DNA of 64,000 bases, from positions 3,286,001-3,350,000 of the forward strand of contig NZ_CP028083.1 of the NCBI RefSeq assembly GCF_005491425.1, in the 5' to 3' direction. This document shows positions 9,321 to 17,634 of the stretch, in pieces; within the stretch, counting starts at the first letter, position 1, and every line of letters begins with the position of its first letter. Below the pieces are notes generated by a model. That model did not search any database. It saw nothing but the letters and a program-made list of their open reading frames with translations, and was not told the DNA's origin. This DNA comes from Lysinibacillus sp. SGAir0095 (lineage in GTDB: Bacteria; Bacillota; Bacilli; Bacillales_A; Planococcaceae). The translations under genes were made by a program, and so were the position numbers.

Positions 9321-10463
9321 CTAACAGCCTAGTACACGTGAAATGACAACTCGCTGGATTTCCGATGTTCCTTCCCCGATTTCCATCAGTTTGATATCAC
9401 GTAAATGACGTTCAACATCATATTCGGCCATATACCCATACCCGCCATGAATTTGGATAGCCTGGTTACAAGTACGGAAACCCATCTCGGAGGCAAATAG
9501 TTTTGCGTATGCTGCCTCTTTTTTGAACGGCTTGCCTTGATCCTTCAACCATGCTGCCTTCATAACCATATTGCGCGCCAATTCGATTTCCATCGCCATA
9601 TCCGCTAATTTGAACTGGATTGCCTGTAATTTAGAAATTGATTTTCCAAATTGCACACGTTCCTTGGAATATTGCAGTGCTTTTTCAAAAGCCGATTGCG
9701 CAATCCCGACAGATAGTGCAGCGATTGAAATACGACCGCCATCCAATGTATTTAAGAACTGACCGAACCCTTTCTTTTCATCTCCAAGTACATTTTCTCG
9801 AGGTACACGGACGTTTTCCAAGATAATTTCACAAGTATTCGATGCACGAACACCCATTTTCTGATAATCCGAACGAATCGTTACACCTGGTGTGTCAGTT
9901 GGTACAATGATCGCCGTGATGATGTTTTTTCCTCGATCATCCTTCCCCGTAACAGCTGTTACAACAACCTGACGCGCATAGCTAGCATTCGTAATCCAGC
10001 ATTTCTCTCCGTTAATAACCCATTCATCCCCATCGATGTAAGCTTTGGTCCTTGTGCCCCCTGCATCAGAGCCTGCGTTCGGTTCTGTCAGTCCAAACGA
10101 GCCCAAAGTTTTCCCTTCCGCCATAGGAACGAGAAATTCCTTCTTTTGCTCTTCTGTTCCAAAGTTATAGAAAGGTGCTGCTCCTAAGCTTACAGCCGCG
10201 GCATAGCTCAAGCCCGTACCTCCACATGCACGCCCAATTTCCTCTACGGCTAATGCATAAGAAATTGTATCTCCTCCTGAACCGCCATATTCTTCAGGGA
10301 AAGGTATGCCGAACAAGCCAAGCTCAGCCATTTTATCGAAGCTTTCTTTTCTAAATTCATGCTTTTCGTCCAGTTCACGTGCGTACGGAGCAATTTCTTC
10401 CTGTGCAAATTCCTTCACCATATCGCGAATCATTTGTTGTTCTTTTGTCAATTCAAAATTCAT
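9321..10463 (-). CDS. yngJ: Acyl-CoA dehydrogenase (YngJ-like)
   Basis: FAD enzyme making the alpha-beta double bond in an acyl-CoA; first enzyme of the operon. The 380-residue protein has the family signatures near LTEPNAGSDAGGTRT and GGYGYMAEYDVERHLRD. A glutamate (Glu364) occupies the EGTSEIQ position used as catalytic base in short- and medium-chain dehydrogenases. Authentic isovaleryl-CoA dehydrogenases normally carry the base elsewhere and a non-acidic residue here, so the fold branch is short/branched-chain acyl-CoA dehydrogenase, although the operon context suggests an isovaleryl-CoA or similar substrate. The ribosome site AAAGGGGGAATAAGGG precedes the ATG. Confidence 0.88.
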   Translation of the reverse strand: MNFELTKEQQMIRDMVKEFAQEEIAPYARELDEKHEFRKESFDKMAELGLFGIPFPEEYGGSGGDTISYALAVEEIGRACGGTGLSYAAAVSLGAAPFYNFGTEEQKKEFLVPMAEGKTLGSFGLTEPNAGSDAGGTRTKAYIDGDEWVINGEKCWITNASYARQVVVTAVTGKDDRGKNIITAIIVPTDTPGVTIRSDYQKMGVRASNTCEIILENVRVPRENVLGDEKKGFGQFLNTLDGGRISIAALSVGIAQSAFEKALQYSKERVQFGKSISKLQAIQFKLADMAMEIELARNMVMKAAWLKDQGKPFKKEAAYAKLFASEMGFRTCNQAIQIHGGYGYMAEYDVERHLRDIKLMEIGEGTSEIQRVVISRVLGC

Positions 10464-10502
10464 CCCTTATTCCCCCTTTGATTTTTTGGACTAATTCATC
10501 TG

Positions 10503-10524
10503 GTACTGACTAGTCGGTTTGTAC
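10503..10524. promoter_or_regulatory. Candidate TetR operator before the yng operon
   Basis: The 14-mer ACTGACTAGTCGGT at 10505-10518 is a palindrome with one mismatched pair, flanked by GTAC on both sides. It lies between the TetR gene and the acyl-CoA dehydrogenase gene, about 45 bp before the latter's start and downstream of a TAAAAT hexamer, a position suited to repression. Assignment to the neighbouring TetR protein is an inference. Confidence 0.55.
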
Positions 10525-10571
10525 GTGATTTTAAAAAAACCAGGCTCCATTGACTGGCTAACTACTTCTAC

Positions 10572-11204
10572 CTAAATTAGGTATTTTTTTGCTCTTGCTT
10601 CCTGCATCCCTTGCTCTGTCATAATCCCTCTGAGAATTAAATCATTAAAATGGCGTGTAATCTGCTCCATTGTCAGGCTGCCGTTCTGCCGGTACCATTT
10701 ATAGGTCCAGTTCACTAATCCAATGATGGCCATTGTCGTGATTGTAGTGGAAATGTCTGACCGGAAATGGCCGCTTTTCTTTCCATCCTCAATCACCTGT
10801 TCAATCAGCTTCCGGTATTCTGTTCGCTTTTCCTTGATGATATTTTTATACTCTGGCGGTAAATAAGCGCTTTCATCATAGAAGACAGTAATATGGCGCT
10901 GATATACATCAAATACATTTGTAAACGCATACAACATGGCGCACACTTTATCGATAGGTGTTTCATTTTCGTCATATGCTTTTTTCGTTTGTTTTAACAC
11001 ATGAGATATGAACACATCATGTATTTCATATAACAAAGCATCCTTCGATTTGAACTTATGATAAAATCCACCCTTGGAAGTTCCGGCTGTTGCGACAATT
11101 TCATCTACCGACACACCGTGGTATCCTTTATGCCGGAAAAGATCCAGTGCCGTATCAATAATTCGTTCCTTTAAAGACTGTACGACCAATTTTTCTCCCC
11201 CCAT
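10572..11204 (-). CDS. TetR/AcrR family transcriptional regulator
   Basis: A 210-residue TetR-type repressor, probably controlling the acyl-CoA catabolic genes that follow on the same strand. The N-terminal helix-turn-helix occupies about residues 10-55 and ends in the classic TSKGGFYHKFKSKDAL segment; the C-terminal two thirds is the helical ligand and dimer domain, likely sensing an acyl-CoA. The ATG at 11204 has AAGGGGTGAT upstream; a TTG five codons in has GGGGGGAG and could also be used. B. subtilis yng genes are mother-cell (sigma-E) expressed, so a dedicated TetR gene here implies different control. Confidence 0.85.
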   Translation of the reverse strand: MGGEKLVVQSLKERIIDTALDLFRHKGYHGVSVDEIVATAGTSKGGFYHKFKSKDALLYEIHDVFISHVLKQTKKAYDENETPIDKVCAMLYAFTNVFDVYQRHITVFYDESAYLPPEYKNIIKEKRTEYRKLIEQVIEDGKKSGHFRSDISTTITTMAIIGLVNWTYKWYRQNGSLTMEQITRHFNDLILRGIMTEQGMQEARAKKYLI

Positions 11205-11525
11205 CTATCACCCCTTAGACTTCAGGAATCATTTTAGTTTTGTTAAATATTACTATTTCAAATATAGCATTCATCCATTTCTCAGTCTAGTAGATTTGCA
11301 CAAAAATCATCGAATATACCTATTTATTCTACTTTAAGACATGTTTTTTCGACTATCATTTCAATCTAGATACCTAGATTTCTGTTTAAGAAGTTTCATT
11401 CCTTGATTCAAATTCAAGTACAGTTTAACCTGTAATATGATCGTTTCGCCCCGTCTCAAAGTCACAACATGCACTCCATTATATTCTTGGTTTCTTTATA
11501 TTATGTATTGAAAATACAACATGCG
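11205..11525. other. Intergenic region upstream of the TetR gene
   Basis: About 320 bp with no supported gene. It contains an 18-bp imperfect palindrome, AATCTAG (11363-11369) and CTAGATT (11374-11380) around ATAC, roughly 160 bp before the TetR start. The role of the palindrome is unknown. Confidence 0.4.
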
Positions 11526-11568
11526 AAAAAAAAGACAAAGCCATTGAATGACTTTGTCTTTTTATTTA
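11526..11568. terminator. Terminator after cccB
   Basis: AAAGACAAAG at 11531-11540 pairs with CTTTGTCTTT at 11552-11561, with A-rich and T-rich flanks on either side, so it can work in both directions. It lies just after the cytochrome c551 stop codon on the minus strand. Confidence 0.85.
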
Positions 11569-11577
11569 GGAAGCGTA

Positions 11578-11958
11578 TTATTTTTGTTGTGCTAACCAAG
11601 CAGCAGCTGCTTCCGCATCTTCACCTTGTAGTAAGCCTTTTGGCATTCCGCCACGACCATTTACGATTACATCATGAATTTCTTCTTCAGAAAGACGTCC
11701 ACCAACGTCTGCAAGTGACGGTGTATTTCCCATACCTTCTAAATTACCACCATGACATGATATACAATTTGCGTTAACGAGTTCTTCACCGGCTCCAGCA
11801 TCTGCACCGCCTGTAGCAGTATCACCTGTACCTGTTGTGTCCTCTGTTGTTGTATCTTCCGTACCTGTGTTAGTATCAGTTGCTTCGTCGTCACCGCCAC
11901 CACACGCAGCAAGGAATAATGCTGAACCGAATACTAGTGCTAACCATGCTTTTTTCAT
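11578..11958 (-). CDS. cccB: Cytochrome c551, membrane-anchored lipoprotein (CccB-like)
   Basis: A small c-type cytochrome held on the outer face of the membrane by lipid, carrying electrons in aerobic respiration. The 126-residue precursor has a signal peptide with lipobox LAAC (Cys19), a 40-residue low-complexity linker of Asp, Thr, Glu and Gly, then a haem c domain with CISCH (Cys65, Cys68, His69) and a likely axial Met105 in GGMPKG. I chose the ATG at 11958 because GGAGGGG precedes it and the signal peptide begins there; a longer open frame upstream overlaps the yitT-family gene and is not credible. The linker is notably acidic. Confidence 0.92.
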   Translation of the reverse strand: MKKAWLALVFGSALFLAACGGGDDEATDTNTGTEDTTTEDTTGTGDTATGGADAGAGEELVNANCISCHGGNLEGMGNTPSLADVGGRLSEEEIHDVIVNGRGGMPKGLLQGEDAEAAAAWLAQQK

Positions 11959-12019
11959 TTTTGAACCCCTCCAAAAAGATATAAAGTAAATACAGATTAC
12001 ATTGGTAAGTATACCAAAG

Positions 12020-12886
12020 TTAGACTCTTTTGAAACCTTCTCCCAGCACCTCATAAGCATCGGAAACAATCACAAACGCAGTCGGGTCAACGGTTTTAAT
12101 GATTTGTTTCAGCTTTGTGAATTCTGATTGATACACAACCACCATTAGCATAAGACGTTCTTCCCCGGTATATCCTCCAAAGGCAGGCACCTTTGTAACG
12201 CCTCGATCAATATCCGCGTAAATTGCGTCGCGGATTTCATCTTGTTTGTTAGAGATTATATACACCATTTTTGATTGGCTAAAACCTAACTGAACAATAT
12301 CGATTGTCTTCGTCGTTACAAATAGTCCAATTAATGCATACAATCCCTTTTCTAGATCAAAGACTAAAGCTGCACTAATTGCAATAATACCGTCAATCAA
12401 TAGAACGCTTGTACCTAACGTCAGCCCAGTATATTTTGTAATAATTTGGGCCAGTAAATCTGTACCACCAGTAGAAGCATTCCCTTTAAATACAAAACCA
12501 ATACCTAGACCAACAATAATTCCCCCAAAAAGGGCAGCTAATAGTGCATTTGTAGTTAATGCCCCCATGTTGGCAAACACAATAACAAAGAATGGCAATG
12601 CTAATGTACCTACAAATGATTTTAGCCCGAAATTTTTGCCTAATACGAATACACCAGCAACGAATAGCGGAATATTAAAAGCATATTGAACAATTCCTGC
12701 ATTCCATCCAAAAAGACCATTTAAAATGGTACTGATCCCACTAACGCCTCCGGAAGCTACTTGATTGGGGAATAAAAATGCATTAAATCCAAATGCTATC
12801 ACCGCAGCACCGAGAAGTACATAAATGTATTCCTGTATAATATCTTTTGTAGAATTTGAGACATTATTCTTGTTTATTTTACTCAT
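12020..12886 (-). CDS. YitT family membrane protein (DUF161/DUF2179)
   Basis: A 288-residue protein with five or six transmembrane spans in the first 190 residues, containing the repeated glycine-rich motifs ASGGVSGIST and NASTGGTDLLA typical of the YitT family, and a C-terminal soluble DUF2179 domain (about 205-288). B. subtilis has several paralogues (YitT, YpjC, YqfU, YvjA, YxkD); function is unknown. The start is the ATG at 12886, placed seven bases after GAGG; a GTG four codons upstream overlaps that ribosome site. It seems to be a single gene, about 60 bp before cccB on the same strand. Confidence 0.88.
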   Translation of the reverse strand: MSKINKNNVSNSTKDIIQEYIYVLLGAAVIAFGFNAFLFPNQVASGGVSGISTILNGLFGWNAGIVQYAFNIPLFVAGVFVLGKNFGLKSFVGTLALPFFVIVFANMGALTTNALLAALFGGIIVGLGIGFVFKGNASTGGTDLLAQIITKYTGLTLGTSVLLIDGIIAISAALVFDLEKGLYALIGLFVTTKTIDIVQLGFSQSKMVYIISNKQDEIRDAIYADIDRGVTKVPAFGGYTGEERLMLMVVVYQSEFTKLKQIIKTVDPTAFVIVSDAYEVLGEGFKRV

Positions 12887-13041
12887 ATATTTCCTCACTC
12901 ACATCAAATTCTCATTTGCAAATTTCTCCTGCATGATTATAACAAACAAGCTTGAAAAAGAGAACTTTAGTAAGATGAAGGGATAGACGAATCTTGATTT
13001 GCCATTATATAAATAAGGTACTTTTCTATTTTACAGTGCAT

Positions 13042-13073
13042 AATTAAAAAGACAGCCCTTAAAAAGGACTGTC
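13042..13073 (-). terminator. Terminator of luxS
   Basis: GACAGCCCTT (13051-13060) pairs with AAGGACTGTC (13064-13073), one wobble or mismatch. On the minus strand it is followed by TTTTTAATTA. It begins ten bases after the luxS stop codon. Confidence 0.9.
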
Positions 13074-13082
13074 CCACAGTAT

Positions 13083-13550
13083 TTAATCTTCTTTAAAAAT
13101 TGTAGACCATTCGTTACGTTTTTCAAGCATTTCTGCTGCTAATTCTTTTGCACCCTCTAAACTATGATTCGCAGCCCAACCACATTGTACTTCGTTACAT
13201 GCAGGAACTTCTGTTGCATTGACAACATCCTTTAATGTATTTTCTAAAATCGTAAGTACTTCCTCATAGTTATCATGATTAATCATTGTTAAATAAAAAC
13301 CTGTTTGACATCCCATTGGACTCATATCAACAACGTGTTCTGTATGGTTGCGAATATTTTCTGCCATTAAGTGCTCAATTGAGTGAAGAGCATCCATTTT
13401 CATATGATCGATATTTGGTTGTTTAAATCGAACGTCATATTTGAGGACAATATCCCCATTTTGTCCTTCTTTCGTTCCTGCAAGGCGAACATATGGTGCA
13501 GCAACTTTTGTATGATCTAAATTAAAGCTTTCTACATTCATTATAGGCAT
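13083..13550 (-). CDS. luxS: S-ribosylhomocysteine lyase LuxS
   Basis: LuxS cleaves S-ribosylhomocysteine to homocysteine and DPD, the precursor of autoinducer 2, in the activated methyl cycle. The 155-residue protein shows the metal site His56, His60 (in LHSIEH) and Cys123 (in VQCGW), the general base Glu59 and the catalytic Cys81 in CQTGFY. Length matches the family. Two in-frame ATG codons three apart begin the gene; the first is at 13550 behind AGAGGG. It is monocistronic with its own terminator. Nothing nearby suggests an AI-2 uptake system, so a metabolic role is as likely as signalling. Confidence 0.97.
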   Translation of the reverse strand: MPIMNVESFNLDHTKVAAPYVRLAGTKEGQNGDIVLKYDVRFKQPNIDHMKMDALHSIEHLMAENIRNHTEHVVDMSPMGCQTGFYLTMINHDNYEEVLTILENTLKDVVNATEVPACNEVQCGWAANHSLEGAKELAAEMLEKRNEWSTIFKED

Positions 13551-13695
13551 TCTAAAACCCTCTTTCTAGTATTGTTGATAGTATACATTCTCGTTAAATA
13601 GTTTGATTTATCAAACTACTTATCTTTCTATTTCATTTTACAAGAGAAAGCTATTTTTTGTCACTTGAGGGATATCATTATTTCTATAGATGCAA

Positions 13696-15693
13696 CTATA
13701 CTAAATATTTTTCAAACCATGATACGATTTGTTCTAAACGTTCAATTCGTAAATTTGGCGTTCCAGTACGAGATAGATTATGGTTATTATCTGGGAAGCG
13801 AACAAAGCTCGTTTCTTTCCCCATCGATTTTAACGTAATATATAACTGCTCGGCCTGTTCAATCGGGCAACGGAAATCTAGTTCGCTATGCAAGATTAAT
13901 AGAGGTGTTTCGATATTTTTGGCATATTTCAAAGGTGAATGCGCCCATAGTTTTTCTGGGTCCATCATATCTGTCCCAATTTGCCATGGAGTGAAATAAT
14001 AGCCGATATCCGATACACCAAAGAAGCTTATCCAGTTTGAAATACTGCGCTGAGTAACGGCTGCTTTAAAACGATTTGTTTGTCCGACAATCCAGTTTGT
14101 CATAAAGCCACCATAGCTGCCACCTGTTACGCCTAGACGATTCACATCGATCCATGTTTCCTCACCTAAAACATGGTCCAGACCTGCCATAATATCTTCG
14201 TAATCCCCACCGCCATAATTACCACGAACACCGTTTACAAATTCTTGGCTATAACCATGGCTACCTCGAGGATTTACATATAAAACACCATATCCCTGTG
14301 CCGCAAGCAATTGTAGTTCATGGAAAAATGAGTTTGCGTACATTGCATGTGGTCCACCATGTATTTCAACAACCAATGGATATTTTTTATCTTCTTCGAA
14401 ATTGGCAGGCTTCATTAACCAGCCATGCACCTGTATATCATCTTTACTTGTGTAGACAATTGGTTCTGGTTTTGAAAGCTTCACTTCATTTAACCATTCA
14501 TCATTGAAATGCGTTACTTGCGTTCTTTCACCTTTTGCAATTTCATAAACAAATAACTCACCAGGGAATGTAGGATCAGAAACAGCAATTAAAGCTAATT
14601 GTCCGTCCTTCGAAATCGCATAGTCATAGACATGCTCTCCTTCTTTTGAAGCAGGATATATCGCTCCTTCTAAACTAGCGTAATATACCTGCACATCTCC
14701 TAAATTCGAAAGCTGGAAGTACAGATCATTTGTTTCTGTCCAAACGATGCTTGGCGCATATACTCCTTGCTGCGTATCTGCAACCGCATAATCGCCAACA
14801 GGGCAATCAATGCTTTCTGTCAGATTTTGTGTCACGCCATTTTCAATTTCATATACATAAACATTCGAATGTGTAGCATTTTTAAATGAAGCATCGCTGC
14901 CCACGTAAGCAATATACTTACCATCATATGAAAACTTCGCTCCACCATAATAGCCTTCATGATCCACCAGTACGGTTTCATTTTTCGTTTCAACATCTAC
15001 CAGTATTAATGGCTGTCTAAAATCATAATCTTTCTGCTCTTCGCGATTTACACCAATAATGACCTGCTTGCCGTCTGGTGAAATATCGAAAAGCGAATAT
15101 GAATGGTTGCCTTCAGAAAATTGTTCGATTGTATCATCCTTTATCGAAAGGATGGCTATTTGAGAATGCACTTCTTGTTTTGTTAACCCATGCCCTTTTA
15201 AACCATCCATTTTATAGCGCATTTTGTCCACTACATAAGCTGTAGGTTTTTCTTTCTCTTCTTTCTCTTTTTTTGCAGCGTCATTAAATGTTCTATCTTC
15301 TTTTAGACTGCTTGTAATCCAGATTTTTTCTCCACATGGAGACCATAAAAAAGAGTTGATCCCTGATTCAACATGGGTGATTTTTTTGGCTTCACCACCG
15401 GTTTTATTCAGTATATATAATTGGTTTTTCTCATCACGATTGGAGATAAAAGCAATCTGTTCTCCATTTGGCGACCATTTTGGAGAGGAAATACGTTCAT
15501 TTCCAAACGTCCATTGTGTAACTACTTTTGAATCCACATTTAAGTGATAAATGCTTGAGAAGTATTGATTTTCTTTTTCATCAATCCTTGTCTTAATAAA
15601 TACAGCTTCTTTATTATTAGGGGAAAGCTGCGGATTTGTAACAGATTGAATTTTAAATAAATCCTCTTTTTCTAGTAATCTTTTTTCTGCCAT
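13696..15693 (-). CDS. S9 family prolyl oligopeptidase / acylaminoacyl-peptidase (YuxL-like)
   Basis: A cytosolic serine peptidase of about 665 residues with an N-terminal WD40-like beta-propeller (TolB-type repeats such as SPKWSPNGEQIAF and SLFDISPDGKQV) and a C-terminal alpha/beta hydrolase. The nucleophile lies in GGSYGGFM, the acid in ELDFRCP and the histidine in DNNHNLS close to the C-terminus. I chose the ATG at 15693, behind GAAAGGGTGG; codons further upstream lack a ribosome site. There is no signal peptide. It is most similar in layout to B. subtilis YuxL. Substrate is not readable. Confidence 0.9.
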   Translation of the reverse strand: MAEKRLLEKEDLFKIQSVTNPQLSPNNKEAVFIKTRIDEKENQYFSSIYHLNVDSKVVTQWTFGNERISSPKWSPNGEQIAFISNRDEKNQLYILNKTGGEAKKITHVESGINSFLWSPCGEKIWITSSLKEDRTFNDAAKKEKEEKEKPTAYVVDKMRYKMDGLKGHGLTKQEVHSQIAILSIKDDTIEQFSEGNHSYSLFDISPDGKQVIIGVNREEQKDYDFRQPLILVDVETKNETVLVDHEGYYGGAKFSYDGKYIAYVGSDASFKNATHSNVYVYEIENGVTQNLTESIDCPVGDYAVADTQQGVYAPSIVWTETNDLYFQLSNLGDVQVYYASLEGAIYPASKEGEHVYDYAISKDGQLALIAVSDPTFPGELFVYEIAKGERTQVTHFNDEWLNEVKLSKPEPIVYTSKDDIQVHGWLMKPANFEEDKKYPLVVEIHGGPHAMYANSFFHELQLLAAQGYGVLYVNPRGSHGYSQEFVNGVRGNYGGGDYEDIMAGLDHVLGEETWIDVNRLGVTGGSYGGFMTNWIVGQTNRFKAAVTQRSISNWISFFGVSDIGYYFTPWQIGTDMMDPEKLWAHSPLKYAKNIETPLLILHSELDFRCPIEQAEQLYITLKSMGKETSFVRFPDNNHNLSRTGTPNLRIERLEQIVSWFEKYLV

Positions 15694-15788
15694 TTTGTCC
15701 ACCCTTTCAAAACATACTTCGATTTCCGTAATATAAAGTTTATCACTAACACCCCTTATGTCAAACAATTTTTAAAAATCAAAAAAAT

Positions 15789-15854
15789 GTTTGGGGACCA
15801 GGTACACATACAATTATGAATATTCAGAATTGTATGTGTACCTGGTCCCCGAAC
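15789..15854. repeat. REP-like long palindrome
   Basis: Two 27-base arms, 15789-15815 and 15828-15854, are reverse complements with a single mismatch, around a 12-base AT-rich loop. The arm contains GGGGACCAGGTACAC, which resembles the GGGGACAGG-type palindromes (REP sequences linked to RAYT transposases) found in many copies in Bacillales genomes. Unlike a terminator it has no T run directly after either arm, and a separate terminator follows at 15864. Confidence 0.7.
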
Positions 15855-15856
15855 AA

Positions 15857-15887
15857 TAAAAAATGATGTCTCGTTTATGAGACATCA
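15857..15887 (-). terminator. Terminator of the acyl-CoA ligase gene
   Basis: TGATGTCTC (15864-15872) pairs with GAGACATCA (15879-15887) and is followed on the minus strand by ATTTTTTATTG. It begins 11 bases after the stop codon of the ligase gene. Confidence 0.9.
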
Positions 15888-15898
15888 CCTTCAATGCT

Positions 15899-17449
15899 TT
15901 ATTTCGTTTTTAGAATTTCTTTTAATGAACGGCGCAATATTTTACCTGTTGAATTTTTTGGGAGCTCGTCCAATTGTTCGATAACTGTCGGTACTTTGTA
16001 TTTTACAAGACGCTGTGCACAGTATGCTTGCAGTTCTTCAATTGTCGTGCTGTTGTCTTTTAACACAACATAAGCATGTACCGCTTCTCCGAGATTCATA
16101 TCCGGCAAGCCAACAACGGCCGCTTCGACTACGTTAGGATGTGTAAATAATACTTCTTCTACCTCACGTGGATAGACGTTAAATCCTCCAACAATGATCA
16201 TATCTTTCTTCCGATCGACAATATAGAAGTACCCATCCTCATCCTTTTTCGCCAAATCCCCTGTGTATAACCATTCGCCTCTAATCGCATTAGCTGTTTC
16301 TTCAGGCATTTTGTAATAGCCCTTCATCACATTTGGACCACGAACGATTAATTCGCCTACTTCACCCACAGGAACTTCTGTGCCGTATTCATCGACTACT
16401 TTGTTCTCAACGTTTGAAATTGACATGCCAATTGAACCAGCTTTTCGTTCACGATCAAGTGGGTTAAAGCAAGTGACAGGGGAAGCCTCAGAAAGACCAT
16501 AGCCTTCCGACACTTTTACTTTAAACTTCTCTTCAAAATCATAAAGAACTTGTACTGGTAACGGTGCTCCACCAGATACAGCCAATCGTAAATTCGAGAA
16601 GTTTTCTGCCTCCCCATCAAATTGATAAAGGAAATTATACATTGTCGGAACACCTGCAAAAACAGTGGCATTTTGGCTTCCAGCAAGTTCATAAATTTCA
16701 CCTGGACTAAATCGAGGCGCTAATAGAACAGTAGCTCCTTGAAGAAGTGGTGCATTTACGACAACCGTTAATGCAAATACATGGAATACCGGCAATGTTG
16801 CAATGACACGATCTTCAGGCGTCATACCTAAATATTCGCCAACATCTCGTGCGTTTGAAAATAGGTTGCGATGTGTTAACATAGCTCCCTTTGGATATCC
16901 AGTTGTTCCTGATGTGTACAAAATAATCGCTACATCATCTTCTTCTACTGGTACAGGGTTAACTGTGTTTTGTGCAGAAGCTAGAATTTGAGAGAATAAA
17001 TGCGTTTTCTCTTTCGCACGATTTGATAGCGCATTCAATTTTTCGGCTATATCTTCGCTCGTTTCACAAATAATACAGTTTTCTACCTGTGGTAATGCCT
17101 TCACCCCTACTTCCACTAAAGGCAGTAGCATATCAAGTGCAATAACGGTCTTTACATCGCCATTTTGAATGATATAAGCAATTTCATCTTGCGTGTACAT
17201 CGGATTTACAGGAATTGCAGTTGCTCCGATTCGCATAGTTGCATACAACGAAATTAAGAAATGTGGAGTATTGCCTAACAAAAACGCCACATGATCTCCT
17301 TTTTCTACCCCTAGTTGTTGAAGACCAGCTGCAAATCGACTAACTGTTTGCTCAAATTCACCGTATGTAGTGTCTCTCCCTAAAAAATGATATGCATGTT
17401 TTTCGGGTTGTTCTAATGCGGTTTGTCGAACACGTTCAACTAAATTCAA
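15899..17449 (-). CDS. lcfB: Long-chain fatty-acid CoA ligase (LcfB/YhfL-like)
   Basis: Activates fatty acids to acyl-CoA through an acyl-AMP intermediate. The adenylate-forming motifs are complete: YTSGTTGYPKGAML near residue 155, GYGLSEASPV, YTGDLAKKDEDGYFYIVDR, GGFNVYPREVEE and the C-terminal NSTGKILRRSLKE with the catalytic lysine. I place the start at TTG 17449, about nine bases after AAAGGGGG, because the protein then begins LNLVERVRQTA like LcfB proteins; the ATG 13 codons upstream lacks a ribosome site. It seems to be a single-gene transcript. Chain-length preference is not readable. Confidence 0.88.
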   Translation of the reverse strand: MNLVERVRQTALEQPEKHAYHFLGRDTTYGEFEQTVSRFAAGLQQLGVEKGDHVAFLLGNTPHFLISLYATMRIGATAIPVNPMYTQDEIAYIIQNGDVKTVIALDMLLPLVEVGVKALPQVENCIICETSEDIAEKLNALSNRAKEKTHLFSQILASAQNTVNPVPVEEDDVAIILYTSGTTGYPKGAMLTHRNLFSNARDVGEYLGMTPEDRVIATLPVFHVFALTVVVNAPLLQGATVLLAPRFSPGEIYELAGSQNATVFAGVPTMYNFLYQFDGEAENFSNLRLAVSGGAPLPVQVLYDFEEKFKVKVSEGYGLSEASPVTCFNPLDRERKAGSIGMSISNVENKVVDEYGTEVPVGEVGELIVRGPNVMKGYYKMPEETANAIRGEWLYTGDLAKKDEDGYFYIVDRKKDMIIVGGFNVYPREVEEVLFTHPNVVEAAVVGLPDMNLGEAVHAYVVLKDNSTTIEELQAYCAQRLVKYKVPTVIEQLDELPKNSTGKILRRSLKEILKTK

Positions 17450-17634
17450 AACACCCATCCCCCTTTGCATTTGTGCCCCGTTGTCCATTTAAATGAAAAC
17501 GAAGTGAAAATGAATAGATATTCATTTACCAGATATTATAAATTAAATATTCTAATAAAACAATAGAGTATCTTGTTTTATGACGTATTTTTTATCGAAA
17601 AATAAATATTATTCTATTAATAACGTTTTTTTTG

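Noticed and set aside
11959-12069. A longer cytochrome c551 start upstream of the chosen one
   Set aside because: It would run into the yitT-family gene and place non-signal residues before the lipoprotein signal peptide; the ATG at 11958 has a proper ribosome site and lipobox spacing.
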